A DNA stretch of 64,000 bases from CBDDDW01 sp965226805 (GTDB lineage Bacteria; Chloroflexota; Dehalococcoidia; Lucifugimonadales; JAGWBF01): positions 1 through 64,000 of the forward strand of contig CBDDDW010000025.1 in the NCBI GenBank assembly GCA_965226805.1, read 5' to 3'. This document shows, piece by piece, positions 16,805-25,430 of the stretch. Positions within the stretch are counted from its first letter, which is position 1. Each line of letters begins with the position of its first letter. Both the position numbers and the translations under genes were made by a program. A model generated the notes under the pieces. The model saw only the letters and a program-made list of their open reading frames with translations. It was not told the origin of the DNA and searched no databases.

Positions 16805-18070
16805 TTATGCCGCCTCGAGTATCCGGCGTAGCTCTATGAGGCTCGAGGATACGGCCCGTAGTTTTATTAGGGTCCGGCGGGGGGGTACACGGCTGGGGAA
16901 ATGTCTTACATCGTCCCCTGCCTCGGAGGGCAGAGCGATGGCGATGTGTAATGTTCCTACCGGCTTCCCTTCGATCTCTTCCGGCCCCGCCACTCCGGTC
17001 ACTCCTATGCCGATATCCGTATTTAGACGGTCTCGGGCGGCGTGGGCCATCGCTTCGGCGGCCTCGCGGCTTACGATGCCGTGCTCTTCTATGACCCCCG
17101 GAGCCACTCCGCTGGCCGCGGCCGAACCGCTGTCATAGACCACCGCTCCCCCCTTGAAATAGGTGGCGCTGTCATGCACCTCTGTGATCTTGCTGGCCAG
17201 TAGCCCCCCGGTGCAGGACTCCATGGTGGCCAGCGTAAGGTGATTCTTGGTTAGAAGAAGCCCCACAGTGCCCTCGGGCGTTTCTTCGTCGTAGCCCCAG
17301 ATGTATGGTCCCACTATTGAGACAAGGCCCCGCTCCATCTGCTCAATGAGTCCCCGAGCGGCGTCCTCGGAAGGGGCTCTGGCTATGATGCGCAAGTGTA
17401 TCCCGTCGGATTTGGCGTAGATGCCAAGGTAGGGGTTCTCCTTCCCAAGGTACTCGCTGACCATCTCATCGAGGCCTCCCTCGGACAGCCCGTGGGTCTT
17501 AATGTTGCGAGTCAGGATTACTTGACTCCGGCGACGCTCGTATGAGGGATGACGCAGTCTGGGGACCACTTGCTCCTCCCAGATCCCATGAAGCTCTCCC
17601 GGCGGCCCAGGCATGGAAACGATGGTCCGGGCTACACCGTTTTGGATACACTGAACCCACCACCCGGGGGCGGTGCCTCTGCGGTTTGGAATAGTCTCGG
17701 CCGAAGGGATGAGCGTAGCTTGTTTGAGGTTGTTGGGGGGCATCTCGGCACCGCGCTTGCGGAAGAACTCTTCTAGGTGTTCGAGAAGATCGTCCTGGAC
17801 CTCCATCTTCTCCCCCATGGCGCCCGCGATAGCCTCTCGGGTGAGGTCGTCTTGGGTAGGACCCAATCCGCCCGACGCGAAAACGATATCAGAACGGGTG
17901 AGTGCCCTGGTAAACGCCTCCACCAGCATGTCCAGGTCGTCGCCGACCTGAGTGACCCACTGTAGGTCTATGCCCAGGGCAGGCAGTCTGGAAGCGATGA
18001 ACACGGCATTGGTGTCGGTCAGCTCCCCCATCAATAGCTCCGTGCCGATGGAGATTACCTCAGCTTTCAT
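16805..18070 (-). CDS. cinA: CinA-like protein (MoCF domain plus nicotinamide-nucleotide amidase domain)
   Basis: A 421-residue CinA. I use the ATG at 18070 (MKAEVISIGTELLMGE), which matches the family N-terminus and has a GAGGGAT ribosome site; a start 15 nt upstream is less likely. The N-terminal MoCF-like domain carries SGGLGPTQDDLTREA and MPGPPGEL. The C-terminal PncC-like domain (~265-421) carries ATMESCTGGLLASKIT with the catalytic Ser, and GVTGVAGPEEIEGKPVGTLHIA. CinA proteins deamidate NMN and hydrolyse ADP-ribose in pyridine-nucleotide salvage. Length is normal. It follows the leftward ABC/GldG-like operon after a ~100-nt gap and may be its last gene. Confidence 0.93.
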   Translation of the reverse strand: MKAEVISIGTELLMGELTDTNAVFIASRLPALGIDLQWVTQVGDDLDMLVEAFTRALTRSDIVFASGGLGPTQDDLTREAIAGAMGEKMEVQDDLLEHLEEFFRKRGAEMPPNNLKQATLIPSAETIPNRRGTAPGWWVQCIQNGVARTIVSMPGPPGELHGIWEEQVVPRLRHPSYERRRSQVILTRNIKTHGLSEGGLDEMVSEYLGKENPYLGIYAKSDGIHLRIIARAPSEDAARGLIEQMERGLVSIVGPYIWGYDEETPEGTVGLLLTKNHLTLATMESCTGGLLASKITEVHDSATYFKGGAVVYDSGSAAASGVAPGVIEEHGIVSREAAEAMAHAARDRLNTDIGIGVTGVAGPEEIEGKPVGTLHIAIALPSEAGDDVRHFPSRVPPRRTLIKLRAVSSSLIELRRILEAA

Positions 18071-18172
18071 GGAGCTATCCCTCAATTAGAGTCTTGGAGA
18101 TCTGATCGGTGAGCAGCGGCAGTCTCTCGCAGCCGTGGCGGTCCAACATAAGCATCCGGGACCTACAGGTTT

Positions 18173-18727
18173 CTACGTCGCCGAACCTTCTCCCCCGGGC
18201 TCGGGAGTGGGTTCGTAAGGCGGGTCGGTCGCCAGCTTGGAGACCACCTCTCCCCATATAGAGGGTAGAAGGAACAGCCTGCCATCCCCTTTCAGCTTGA
18301 CGTACCAGTTGTGACCGTCGGGGGTCGGGTCCCCCATCTCTAACTCTACTGGGAATCCACTTCGGGTCTCTATGAGGATCTGGGTCTGGGGGGACTCTAG
18401 ACCATATAGTGCTAGGTCCTCGATCTCGTCAAGGACCGCGCGCCTTACCCGGGGGCCGCTGAGGAGTAGGGTTGTGCCCGCCCATTTGTCATTGAAAACT
18501 GGGGTGTCGTTCCCGTCTTTGATGAGCCATTGCCTACCGTCAAGGGCATAGGCCATGCTCGCATCCAGATGAGTGACGGATATCGCGATGATCTCGTCTG
18601 TGTCGATCTTGAACAGCCAGGGCTCCTGTTTTCTGGGCTCCTTCGTGTTAAGTTCCCGGGTAATGAGCACGGAGCCGCCGATAAGCGCCAGGACCACGAG
18701 GAGCAAGAGGGAGAGTCTTACGTTCAT
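18173..18727 (-). CDS. DUF4340-like membrane-anchored protein
   Basis: A 184-residue protein with one N-terminal membrane segment (~5-22, LSLLLLVVLALIGGSVLI) and an extracytoplasmic part resembling DUF4340: TDEIIAISVTHLD, RQWLIKDG, LALYGLESPQTQILIET and HNWYVKLKGDGRLFLLPS. Such proteins regularly follow GldF/GldG-like ABC-2 genes, as here (28 nt after the GldG-like gene). The role is unknown; it may assist a surface or polysaccharide export complex. The last ~12 residues are Pro/Glu/Gly-rich. Confidence 0.75.
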   Translation of the reverse strand: MNVRLSLLLLVVLALIGGSVLITRELNTKEPRKQEPWLFKIDTDEIIAISVTHLDASMAYALDGRQWLIKDGNDTPVFNDKWAGTTLLLSGPRVRRAVLDEIEDLALYGLESPQTQILIETRSGFPVELEMGDPTPDGHNWYVKLKGDGRLFLLPSIWGEVVSKLATDPPYEPTPEPGGEGSAT

Positions 18728-18755
18728 AGTTTACTCTCGGTCACTGCTGGTGGGA

Positions 18756-20573
18756 TCACCGCCTTCTCCACCACACGAACCCACCTGCCAGGGCCATTAG
18801 CGCCGGCATGAGCAGCCAGCCCGAGAACCTCATGAATTCGTACTCGTTGGCGGTTAATACCAGAAGCCTCTGATCAATTACCTTGGGCCTAATGTTGGCG
18901 AGGGGGATATCTCCAACCAGCCAGTTGACCGAGTTAAGGAAAAAGTCACTGTTGTCCGGTGTGTAAAACCAACCGTTGCTGGCGAAGTCGGAGTCCCCAA
19001 ACACTATCATGGAAGCGAGCGCTATATCATCGGGGTCGGTAGGTGGATCCTCGCCCACAGGGGCTACCGCCCTCAGCGCGATGGCGGGGAAGAAGGGACC
19101 CTGGAGGTCACCTGGCTGACGATCGTATCTGTTCGGATCCTCTATCAACCAGCTTTCGGGTGATGTGAAAGCCAGCGCAGTGGCGAAGACGGTTGGAGCA
19201 GCCTGTTCTTCCTCAGGGTCGTCGCCACCGTCTCCTTCTTCATCCTCCTCCTGCAGCGGAGGGAAAAACAACACTTCCTTCGAAGCGTTGATCGGAGTGA
19301 GTCCAGGGTAGTAGACGGTGTCTAACCCGCTGGTCAGCTTGAATATCGGCAAGAGGCCGGAGAGCAACTGGTCGGGTATCTGCGAGAAATATTGACCTCT
19401 TCTCAGGAAGGTCACCTCGTTGTTATCTCCGAGAGAACGTTGGGTATCAAGGAGATGGCCCGCGCCGACCTCAAGTCCCCACACCGCCAGGAAATCACGG
19501 AAGGTCTGTGGGGTACCAGGGTCTAGAAGGAACATCATATTGCCGCCGTCCTTCAAATATTCGTGAAGGATCTGGGCCTCTTCCTCCGGAAGGTCGCTGG
19601 TGGGCCCTGCCACGACCACCAAGTTGACCTCATCTGCGGTGCGAGCCTGCGCGAACCTTTCTTTATCCTGGTCAAATCTAAGATTTAGGGTGGAAACAAG
19701 GTAATTTTCACTCCGGACTGCCTCATTGGCGAGGCCGAACCCGTCGGTCTCCCTTTCGAAGTCGAGGGTGTCCCTTTCTCCGTGACCTTGAAGGAAGTAG
19801 ACGGCCTTTTGCTCCTGGCCGGTGACGATGATCAGCGCGGTGACAAACCCCTGCTCCAGAAATCTCGAAGGGGTTACCGTATGCCTCTTCTCGGAGTCCA
19901 GGGCTTCAAAGACGATGTTGCCGTACCCTGTGGTCGGGTTGATCCCATATTGACGTGCGGTCTCGGGGTTTATGTCCGGATCGATGAACTCGAATTCAAA
20001 GTCGCTCGATCGGACATCGAATTCATGCAGAAGGCTGTCTATTTGGTCTTGCAAGAGCTCCTCTCCCGGACTGAGAGCAGGGCCGAAGAAGGCTTTTGCT
20101 TCCACTGGTTCACTCAAGGTCTTGAGGACGTCTGTTGTGCGGGGCGCTAAACTGAATTTCTTGGTGGCGGTTACGTCCATACGCGCCGTGTTTTCGAAAG
20201 CAATGAAGTTCACAACCGCGGCGATGCCGATGAACGCCGTAACCATGATCACCGTATTGGTGCTGTATCTGCCCCGGCGCCCAGTTAAGGCCCTGGCCAC
20301 CGTTTCGAAAGAGATCACCACCGAAGCAGAGACCAGCGCTCCCCCGGCGCCGAGGAGTATGTAGCCGTATAGCCGCAGCTCTGAAGTAAATATGAGGAGT
20401 CCGAGCCCCACGACAATGGCGAGGATGCCGAAGGCAGCGAAGGCAGTGCTTAAAGCACCCAGGGCACTAGTCACGCTTTGTAAGCCGCCGAATAGCGTCC
20501 CTGAAAGCCGCTCATCCTCGGGCGGAATTCCGCCGCTTGGTGGTATCTCGGGATCTTGGGGTTCCAGGCTCAC
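18756..20573 (-). CDS. GldG-like ABC-associated membrane protein
   Basis: A 605-residue protein starting at GTG. Three N-terminal membrane segments (~35-140) and one at the C-terminus (~582-600, followed by WWRRR) flank a large external domain related to the ABC-type auxiliary (GldG) family: SLAPRTTDVLKTLSEPVEAKAFF, VYFLQGHGERD and LVVVAGPTSDLPEEEAQ...GGNMMFLLDP. An acidic stretch near residue 440 is an insertion. It sits between the ABC-2 permease (25 nt upstream) and the DUF4340-like gene. In Bacteroidetes GldFG with GldA serve gliding; elsewhere the same set is widespread and unassigned, so no gliding role is claimed. Confidence 0.85.
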   Translation of the reverse strand: MSLEPQDPEIPPSGGIPPEDERLSGTLFGGLQSVTSALGALSTAFAAFGILAIVVGLGLLIFTSELRLYGYILLGAGGALVSASVVISFETVARALTGRRGRYSTNTVIMVTAFIGIAAVVNFIAFENTARMDVTATKKFSLAPRTTDVLKTLSEPVEAKAFFGPALSPGEELLQDQIDSLLHEFDVRSSDFEFEFIDPDINPETARQYGINPTTGYGNIVFEALDSEKRHTVTPSRFLEQGFVTALIIVTGQEQKAVYFLQGHGERDTLDFERETDGFGLANEAVRSENYLVSTLNLRFDQDKERFAQARTADEVNLVVVAGPTSDLPEEEAQILHEYLKDGGNMMFLLDPGTPQTFRDFLAVWGLEVGAGHLLDTQRSLGDNNEVTFLRRGQYFSQIPDQLLSGLLPIFKLTSGLDTVYYPGLTPINASKEVLFFPPLQEEDEEGDGGDDPEEEQAAPTVFATALAFTSPESWLIEDPNRYDRQPGDLQGPFFPAIALRAVAPVGEDPPTDPDDIALASMIVFGDSDFASNGWFYTPDNSDFFLNSVNWLVGDIPLANIRPKVIDQRLLVLTANEYEFMRFSGWLLMPALMALAGGFVWWRRR

Positions 20574-20598
20574 TTTATCGCTCCGCTCAATTCAGACC

Positions 20599-21312
20599 TT
20601 ACCTCCATCTGCGGGTTTCCAGGGACCTCACTGCCAGGAAGAGGAATACTGCCGTCACCGTAAGGTAATAAACTATGTGGCGGGAATCCACTACTCCACG
20701 GGAGAAGTCATCGAGATGGGTGTTAAGGCCTATCTCGGTGAAGACGGTAGCTGTTGCCCCATCTACGAGTGTTGATAGCTGGCTCACCAGGTTCAGGATC
20801 AGGAGTACCCCGAACCCTACCACGAGCGCGACTATCTGGTTGCTCGTAAGGGATGATGCCAGCAGGCCAATTGAGAGGGCAGTCGCCCCATAGAGGATCA
20901 GCCCGAGGTAGCCGCTCCAGACCGGACCAGAATCGGGGCTACCGAATGCGTACAGCAAGATCACATAGTAAAGGGTTAGGGCGAGGGTCCCTATGAAGAA
21001 GGCGAGGCTTGCCATGAATTTGCCGAGCACTACCTCCCAATCCTTGACCGGGGAAGTCAGGAGGAGCTCGATTGTGCCAAGCTTCTGCTCCTCGGCCATG
21101 AGCCGCATTGTCATAGCCGGGGCCAGTAATATCAGGATGAAGGACATGGGACCCATGTAGCCGTCTATGGTGGCTTGAGGGAAGACGCCGCTTATGCTGA
21201 GCCCGAAGAAAAAACCGGCGATGGCAAGAAAGACCAAGGCCACGATGTATCCTATTGGGCTTGTGAAGTAAGCTTGTATCTCTTTCCAGGCTATGGCCAG
21301 GGAGACCCTCAT
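20599..21312 (-). CDS. ABC-2 type permease (GldF-like)
   Basis: I take the ATG at 21312, which overlaps the ATPase stop codon by 4 nt (ATGA). The 237-residue protein begins MRVSLAIAWKEIQAYFTSPIGYIV, the classic start of ABC-2 permeases of the GldF/NosY type. It has about six membrane segments and the conserved cytoplasmic loop RLMAEEQKLGTIELLLTSPVKDWEVVLGK (shown only as a region, ~80-110). It forms the transporter with the ATPase encoded just upstream. Substrate unknown. Confidence 0.9.
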   Translation of the reverse strand: MRVSLAIAWKEIQAYFTSPIGYIVALVFLAIAGFFFGLSISGVFPQATIDGYMGPMSFILILLAPAMTMRLMAEEQKLGTIELLLTSPVKDWEVVLGKFMASLAFFIGTLALTLYYVILLYAFGSPDSGPVWSGYLGLILYGATALSIGLLASSLTSNQIVALVVGFGVLLILNLVSQLSTLVDGATATVFTEIGLNTHLDDFSRGVVDSRHIVYYLTVTAVFLFLAVRSLETRRWR

Positions 21313-22259
21313 TCTTGTAGTTCCTCGCTGGTGGTGAGCTTGAGGAAAATCTCTTCCAGACTCATGCCCACGAGTTGAACCGTGAGGAGGCTCCACCCAT
21401 TGCTGATAATCACCTTGGATATCGTGCTTCTCAAATCCAGTCCTCGCTTCGCTTCTACCGTAAAGGTATGGCGGTCTTCATCAGAGGTGCTGGAGACATC
21501 CGTCACACCTCGTATTCCCTTGAGGGCCTTGGTGGCCTCGGGCTCTGGCCCTCGAATCTCGACCTGCACCCTCTCTGTTCCCTGAAGCCGCTCCGCCAGC
21601 CTGGTAGGGCTGTCCTCTGCAATTATCTGCCCCTCGTGGATGATGAGGACGCGCTTACACAGCATGCTCACCTCTGGGAGAATGTGGGTGCTCAAGATGA
21701 TAGTGTGCTCGCGGCCCAGATCCTTGATGAGGGCGCGAGTTTCCACTACTTGAATGGGGTCGATACCAATGGTGGGCTCGTCGAGGACCAGGACCTGGGG
21801 CTCGTGGAGGACTGCCTGGGCTATGCCCACCCGCTGGCGGAATCCCTTGGAGAGCTTGCCTATGTGCGTCTTCTTGTAGTCGCCGAGGCGGCACACCCCA
21901 ATCACCTCTCCAGTGCGCACCTTGATCCGTTTCGGATTCATGCCGCGTAACGTGCCCATGTAGTTGAGGTAACCCTCAACAGTCATATCGGTGTATAGGG
22001 GGACGGTTTCTGGGAGGTACCCCATCAGCTTCCTAGCTTCCAGCGACTTATCCACGACGTCATGTCCATCTATTGTGGCTGTGCCGCTTGTTGGGGGCAT
22101 AAAGCCCGTGATGATCCTCATCGTGGTAGTCTTTCCGGCGCCGTTGGGTCCCAAGAAGCCAAGGATCTCCCCCTTCTTCACCTCGAAAGACACATCCTCT
22201 ATGGCTGGAAACTCGCCATAGTACTTTGTCAGATCCTTTACTTCAATCACTCCAGCCAT
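21309..22259 (-). CDS. ABC transporter ATP-binding protein (GldA-like)
   Basis: A 316-residue ATPase and first gene of a leftward operon: ATPase, permease, GldG-like, DUF4340-like. It has Walker A GPNGAGKTT (~38-46), a Q-loop region (GYLPETVPLY), a signature that reads LSKGFRQRVGIAQ rather than LSGGQ, Walker B VLVLDEPTIGID and H-loop LSTHILPEV. The C-terminal ~90 residues are the DUF4162-like extension common in this family. LSKGFRQR is normal for the GldA/NatA branch. It powers the ABC-2 permease encoded downstream. Confidence 0.92.
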   Translation of the reverse strand: MAGVIEVKDLTKYYGEFPAIEDVSFEVKKGEILGFLGPNGAGKTTTMRIITGFMPPTSGTATIDGHDVVDKSLEARKLMGYLPETVPLYTDMTVEGYLNYMGTLRGMNPKRIKVRTGEVIGVCRLGDYKKTHIGKLSKGFRQRVGIAQAVLHEPQVLVLDEPTIGIDPIQVVETRALIKDLGREHTIILSTHILPEVSMLCKRVLIIHEGQIIAEDSPTRLAERLQGTERVQVEIRGPEPEATKALKGIRGVTDVSSTSDEDRHTFTVEAKRGLDLRSTISKVIISNGWSLLTVQLVGMSLEEIFLKLTTSEELQE

Positions 22260-22632
22260 ATGGTTAACTACCTTACCTTACCCGCTCCATATGCTTGGGC
22301 CTTGAGCCCATAGCCCGGAGTCCTTATACTGCGTGCTTGGGCCCAATACCATGGTATGGACTGCTTGCGTCACAGGTATGGACTGCTTGCGTCACACAAA
22401 TGTGGATGATACTCCTATATGTTGCGTTTTGCCAAGAGAGATAACGGCCCAGTTCCATGATCAGTTCTCTTTTGGTCCCTTGAGTTGACTACGCTCCTGG
22501 GGCACATAAGGTAACATGGCAAAGTTATGAGACTCCTTGCGAGTCCGATCTAATCAAACAACGCCCATGGGCTCACTCTGCTACAATTGATCTACTCTTA
22601 ACTACGCACAGCACCACTCAGGAGATTTAAAG
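22260..22632. other. Intergenic region with a 22-bp tandem repeat
   Basis: A 373-bp gap between the leftward ABC operon and rightward speD. Two perfect adjacent copies of a 22-bp unit starting GGTATGGACTGC lie at 22353-22374 and 22375-22396, possible operator repeats or a slippage product. TACAAT at 22582-22587 could be a -10 for speD, but no convincing -35 was seen. No gene recognised. Confidence 0.55.
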
Positions 22633-23055
22633 ATGCACCTGGCTATAGATGGATATGGAGCAACGCCTTCGAAATTGTGGGACGTTGGCCTGTTCAGAAG
22701 ATTCCTGTCGGATTACCCCACTGCGCTAGGAATGACCAAGCTTTGTGAACCAAAGGTGTTGACTTATCATGCCCCCAATGCTGAAGACTCCGGGATTTCC
22801 GGATTTGTAATAATAGCAGAGAGTCACATCAGTTTCCACACTTTTCCAAACAGGCAGTACGTGAATATAGACGTCTTCTCCTGTAGATCGTTCGATAGCG
22901 AGCGCGCAATTCGAGATGTCAAGGACCTGCTCTCACTGAAAGAAGTGAGAACTTGGATCTTGGACCGGGGTCTGGAGCATCTTGAACGTGGACCGGCCCC
23001 GGAATCGGTGGATTCCAACTGGTCGGCCGTAGAGACCCCAACCGAGTCTGCTTGA
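22633..23055 (+). CDS. speD: S-adenosylmethionine decarboxylase proenzyme
   Basis: A 140-residue prokaryotic class 1B AdoMet decarboxylase precursor. It self-cleaves before Ser64 in IAESHISFHTFP to create the pyruvoyl cofactor. His69 and Cys84 (NIDVFSCRSF) match the proton-donor and catalytic residues of the Thermotoga enzyme. The product, decarboxylated AdoMet, donates aminopropyl groups for spermidine. The ATG has a GGAG ribosome site 9 nt upstream. The following gene is agmatinase-like; no spermidine synthase is in the window. The last ~20 residues are variable. Confidence 0.93.
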   Translation: MHLAIDGYGATPSKLWDVGLFRRFLSDYPTALGMTKLCEPKVLTYHAPNAEDSGISGFVIIAESHISFHTFPNRQYVNIDVFSCRSFDSERAIRDVKDLLSLKEVRTWILDRGLEHLERGPAPESVDSNWSAVETPTESA

Positions 23056-23110
23056 GATCTGGCTGACAGAGCGCTCCATCAAGCGTAGAAAGAGACGAGG
23101 CAAAGCCGCC

Positions 23111-24157
23111 ATGGACTCCATTTGGGTGGCCCGTAATTTTCTGGCCCTGCCCGATGAGCTTAGCAACCCGGACACAGCGGGAGTCATCGTGATGCCTGTG
23201 CCTTACGACAGCACCACGTCCTTTAGGACGGGAGCCCGGGAGGGGCCCCAGGCGATAATCGAAGCTTCCTACAACCTGGAGGATTACGACCCCGAACTGG
23301 ACGCCGACGTGTCTCAGATCGGCATCTATACCGCTCCTTGGCTGGAGCCCCACATGGGCGGTCCCAGGCTGATGACGGAGCGTGTAAGCGGTGCCATCAA
23401 CTCTTTCATACGTCCGAGCGGGTCTTCCCCGGCCGAAGGTCCCGGCCAACGATTGGTGGCCTTGCTTGGTGGAGAGCACTCGGTATCAGTAGGACATGTC
23501 CATGCGCTCTCCGAGTATTACCCTGACCTTTCGGTGCTGTACCTGGACGCCCACGGGGACCTGAGGAATGAATACATGGGTACCACCTGGGGACATGCCT
23601 CCGTCGCGAGGCGTATCTCTGAAATCTGCCCAGTCGTGCAGGTGGGAGTGCGCAGCGTCAGCCTGGAGGAGATGGAGTTCATCAGAAGTAGTGAGGCTGT
23701 CCATACCTTCTTCTGGCCGGGCGTAGGCGCCGTCGGTGCTCCCGGCCTCTCAGGCCCCAACGACGGTTCGCATGCGTCTACGCTTTCCACTAGCGGTACC
23801 CCATGGGGTCCAGTAGGGATGCCGCTGTCTGCTGAGGTAATCCGGAGGCTGTCGAGCAACGTATATGTAACCGTAGACTTGGATGTGTTTGATTCCGCGA
23901 TAATGCCGGCCGTGGGCACGCCCGAGCCGGGGGGGATGGACTGGTACTCGGTTACCTCTCTTCTGCGGTCGGTCGCAGAAGAGAAGCATATCGTGGGGTT
24001 CGACGTGGCTGAGTTGAGTCCCCGTGAGGGCCCGACATCCTGCTCCTATACGGCAGCGAAACTGGTATATAAGCTTATCGCCTACGCTACCCTGTTACCT
24101 GGGGCTTCACAGGGGAGCGCACGCGGCGGGCCCGCCGCGCAGAGGAAGCGTGAGTAA
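23111..24157 (+). CDS. speB: Agmatinase/arginase-family ureohydrolase
   Basis: A 348-residue ureohydrolase. The two-Mn site is intact: LLGGEHSVSVGH (His123), YLDAHGDLRNEYMG (Asp146, His148, Asp150) and TVDLDVFDSAIMPAVGTPEPGG. The DAHGDLR and GTTWGHAS elements match agmatinases, which release urea from agmatine or N1-aminopropylagmatine. Placement 56 nt behind speD supports polyamine synthesis. A Gly/Ser-rich insertion (~215-245) and a basic tail are unusual. Exact substrate (agmatine or aminopropylagmatine) is not decided by the sequence. Confidence 0.88.
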   Translation: MDSIWVARNFLALPDELSNPDTAGVIVMPVPYDSTTSFRTGAREGPQAIIEASYNLEDYDPELDADVSQIGIYTAPWLEPHMGGPRLMTERVSGAINSFIRPSGSSPAEGPGQRLVALLGGEHSVSVGHVHALSEYYPDLSVLYLDAHGDLRNEYMGTTWGHASVARRISEICPVVQVGVRSVSLEEMEFIRSSEAVHTFFWPGVGAVGAPGLSGPNDGSHASTLSTSGTPWGPVGMPLSAEVIRRLSSNVYVTVDLDVFDSAIMPAVGTPEPGGMDWYSVTSLLRSVAEEKHIVGFDVAELSPREGPTSCSYTAAKLVYKLIAYATLLPGASQGSARGGPAAQRKRE

Positions 24158-24217
24158 GGCTACAAGGTCGCCAAGATTGTTCTGTCCGGCCGGGCGGTCT
24201 GGGGGAAGTTAGGCTTA

Positions 24218-25345
24218 ATGGGAGCCTCATTGAGAATAGGGAAGGTCCTTGGTATCCCGATAAGCCTACATTTTAGCTGGTTCATCATCTTCGTCCTCTT
24301 CACTCTAATGTTCGAGGGCCACTTTGAGGACCGTGAATTCTCTTGGTCTGCCCAGGAGCGCTGGCTGATTGCGCTGGCCACCAGCCTGCTCATGTTTCTG
24401 TCAGTCCTGACCCACGAGCTCTCTCACAGCATTGTGGCCGTGCGTCGTGGTATACCGGTCAAAGGCATTACGCTTTTCGTATTGGGTGGAGTGTCGCAGA
24501 TAGCAAGGGAGGCTGAGAGGCCCTCCACGGAGTTCGTTATCGCGGCCGTTGGGCCTTTCACCAGCCTTATCCTGGGGTTGGCGTTTTTCGGCCTCTCCAT
24601 TGGGCTGGAAGGTGTGAACGGCCACCTATCGGAGCTTACGTGGATACTTGGTTGGGTCAACGTGATGCTGGGTGTGTTTAACATGCTGCCCGGTTTCCCC
24701 CTGGACGGGGGCCGTGTCCTCAGGGCAGTCGTATGGAAGTTCACCCGAAATTACTGGCGGGCTACGAGGATGGCCACCCTGGGAGGTCAGGCTTTAGCAT
24801 TCGCGATGATTGGTGGTGGTATCGCCATAGGGGTGACAGAAGGCGCCAGCTGGGTACAGGGTATGTGGCTCGTGGTACTAGGAATTTTCCTTTATTCGGT
24901 TGCATCTGGCAACCAGCGCCAAGCACGTGTTATGAAGAGCCTCTTGGGTGTCACTGCCGCGGATGTTATGGAACCTAGATTCCGAAGGGAGCCAGAATCA
25001 GCGACCCTGCTTAATATAATGGAGGGCCGCGGCGACAATTCCGACGACGACCTGGTGGTTCTCACCCGGGGGGGAGCGGCCCGCGGTTCAGTTACATATC
25101 GGTTAATTAAGCAGCTTCCGAGGGATCGCTGGACCCAGCAATCGGCGGATTCCGTCATGATTCCTCTGGAGGACACACTCATAGTAGGGCCTGATGAGGT
25201 CGCGTACAGGGTTGTCGAGCTTATGGATGAAGGCGACCTTAGCCAAGCCCTGGTCATGGACAAGGGTGAAGCACTCGGGTGGGTGACCCGGGACTCGTTG
25301 CGGCGCTACGAAAAGCTCCGAAACAGCCGGGATTCCGGGCGCTAG
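24218..25345 (+). CDS. Site-2 protease family (M50) membrane metalloprotease with C-terminal CBS-like region
   Basis: A 375-residue intramembrane protease. HELSH (66-70) is the HExxH zinc motif inside a membrane helix, and NMLPGFPLDGGRVLRA (~153-168) carries the third metal ligand. About six membrane segments occupy residues 10-235. The C-terminal ~120 residues, with SLLGVTAADVMEPRF and DSVMIPLEDTLIVGPDEVAYRVVELM, resemble a degenerate CBS pair, as in Rip3-type S2P proteases. It may cleave a membrane-bound regulator; no sigma or anti-sigma factor is adjacent. Confidence 0.88.
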   Translation: MGASLRIGKVLGIPISLHFSWFIIFVLFTLMFEGHFEDREFSWSAQERWLIALATSLLMFLSVLTHELSHSIVAVRRGIPVKGITLFVLGGVSQIAREAERPSTEFVIAAVGPFTSLILGLAFFGLSIGLEGVNGHLSELTWILGWVNVMLGVFNMLPGFPLDGGRVLRAVVWKFTRNYWRATRMATLGGQALAFAMIGGGIAIGVTEGASWVQGMWLVVLGIFLYSVASGNQRQARVMKSLLGVTAADVMEPRFRREPESATLLNIMEGRGDNSDDDLVVLTRGGAARGSVTYRLIKQLPRDRWTQQSADSVMIPLEDTLIVGPDEVAYRVVELMDEGDLSQALVMDKGEALGWVTRDSLRRYEKLRNSRDSGR

Positions 25346-25430
25346 TCGGCCTGGCAGGGTTCCCCGGGCCTTGCCCCTATGCTACAATGTTGGGTAGGTT
25401 CAAGAACCTGCATGGTGCTCGAGTAAGGCG

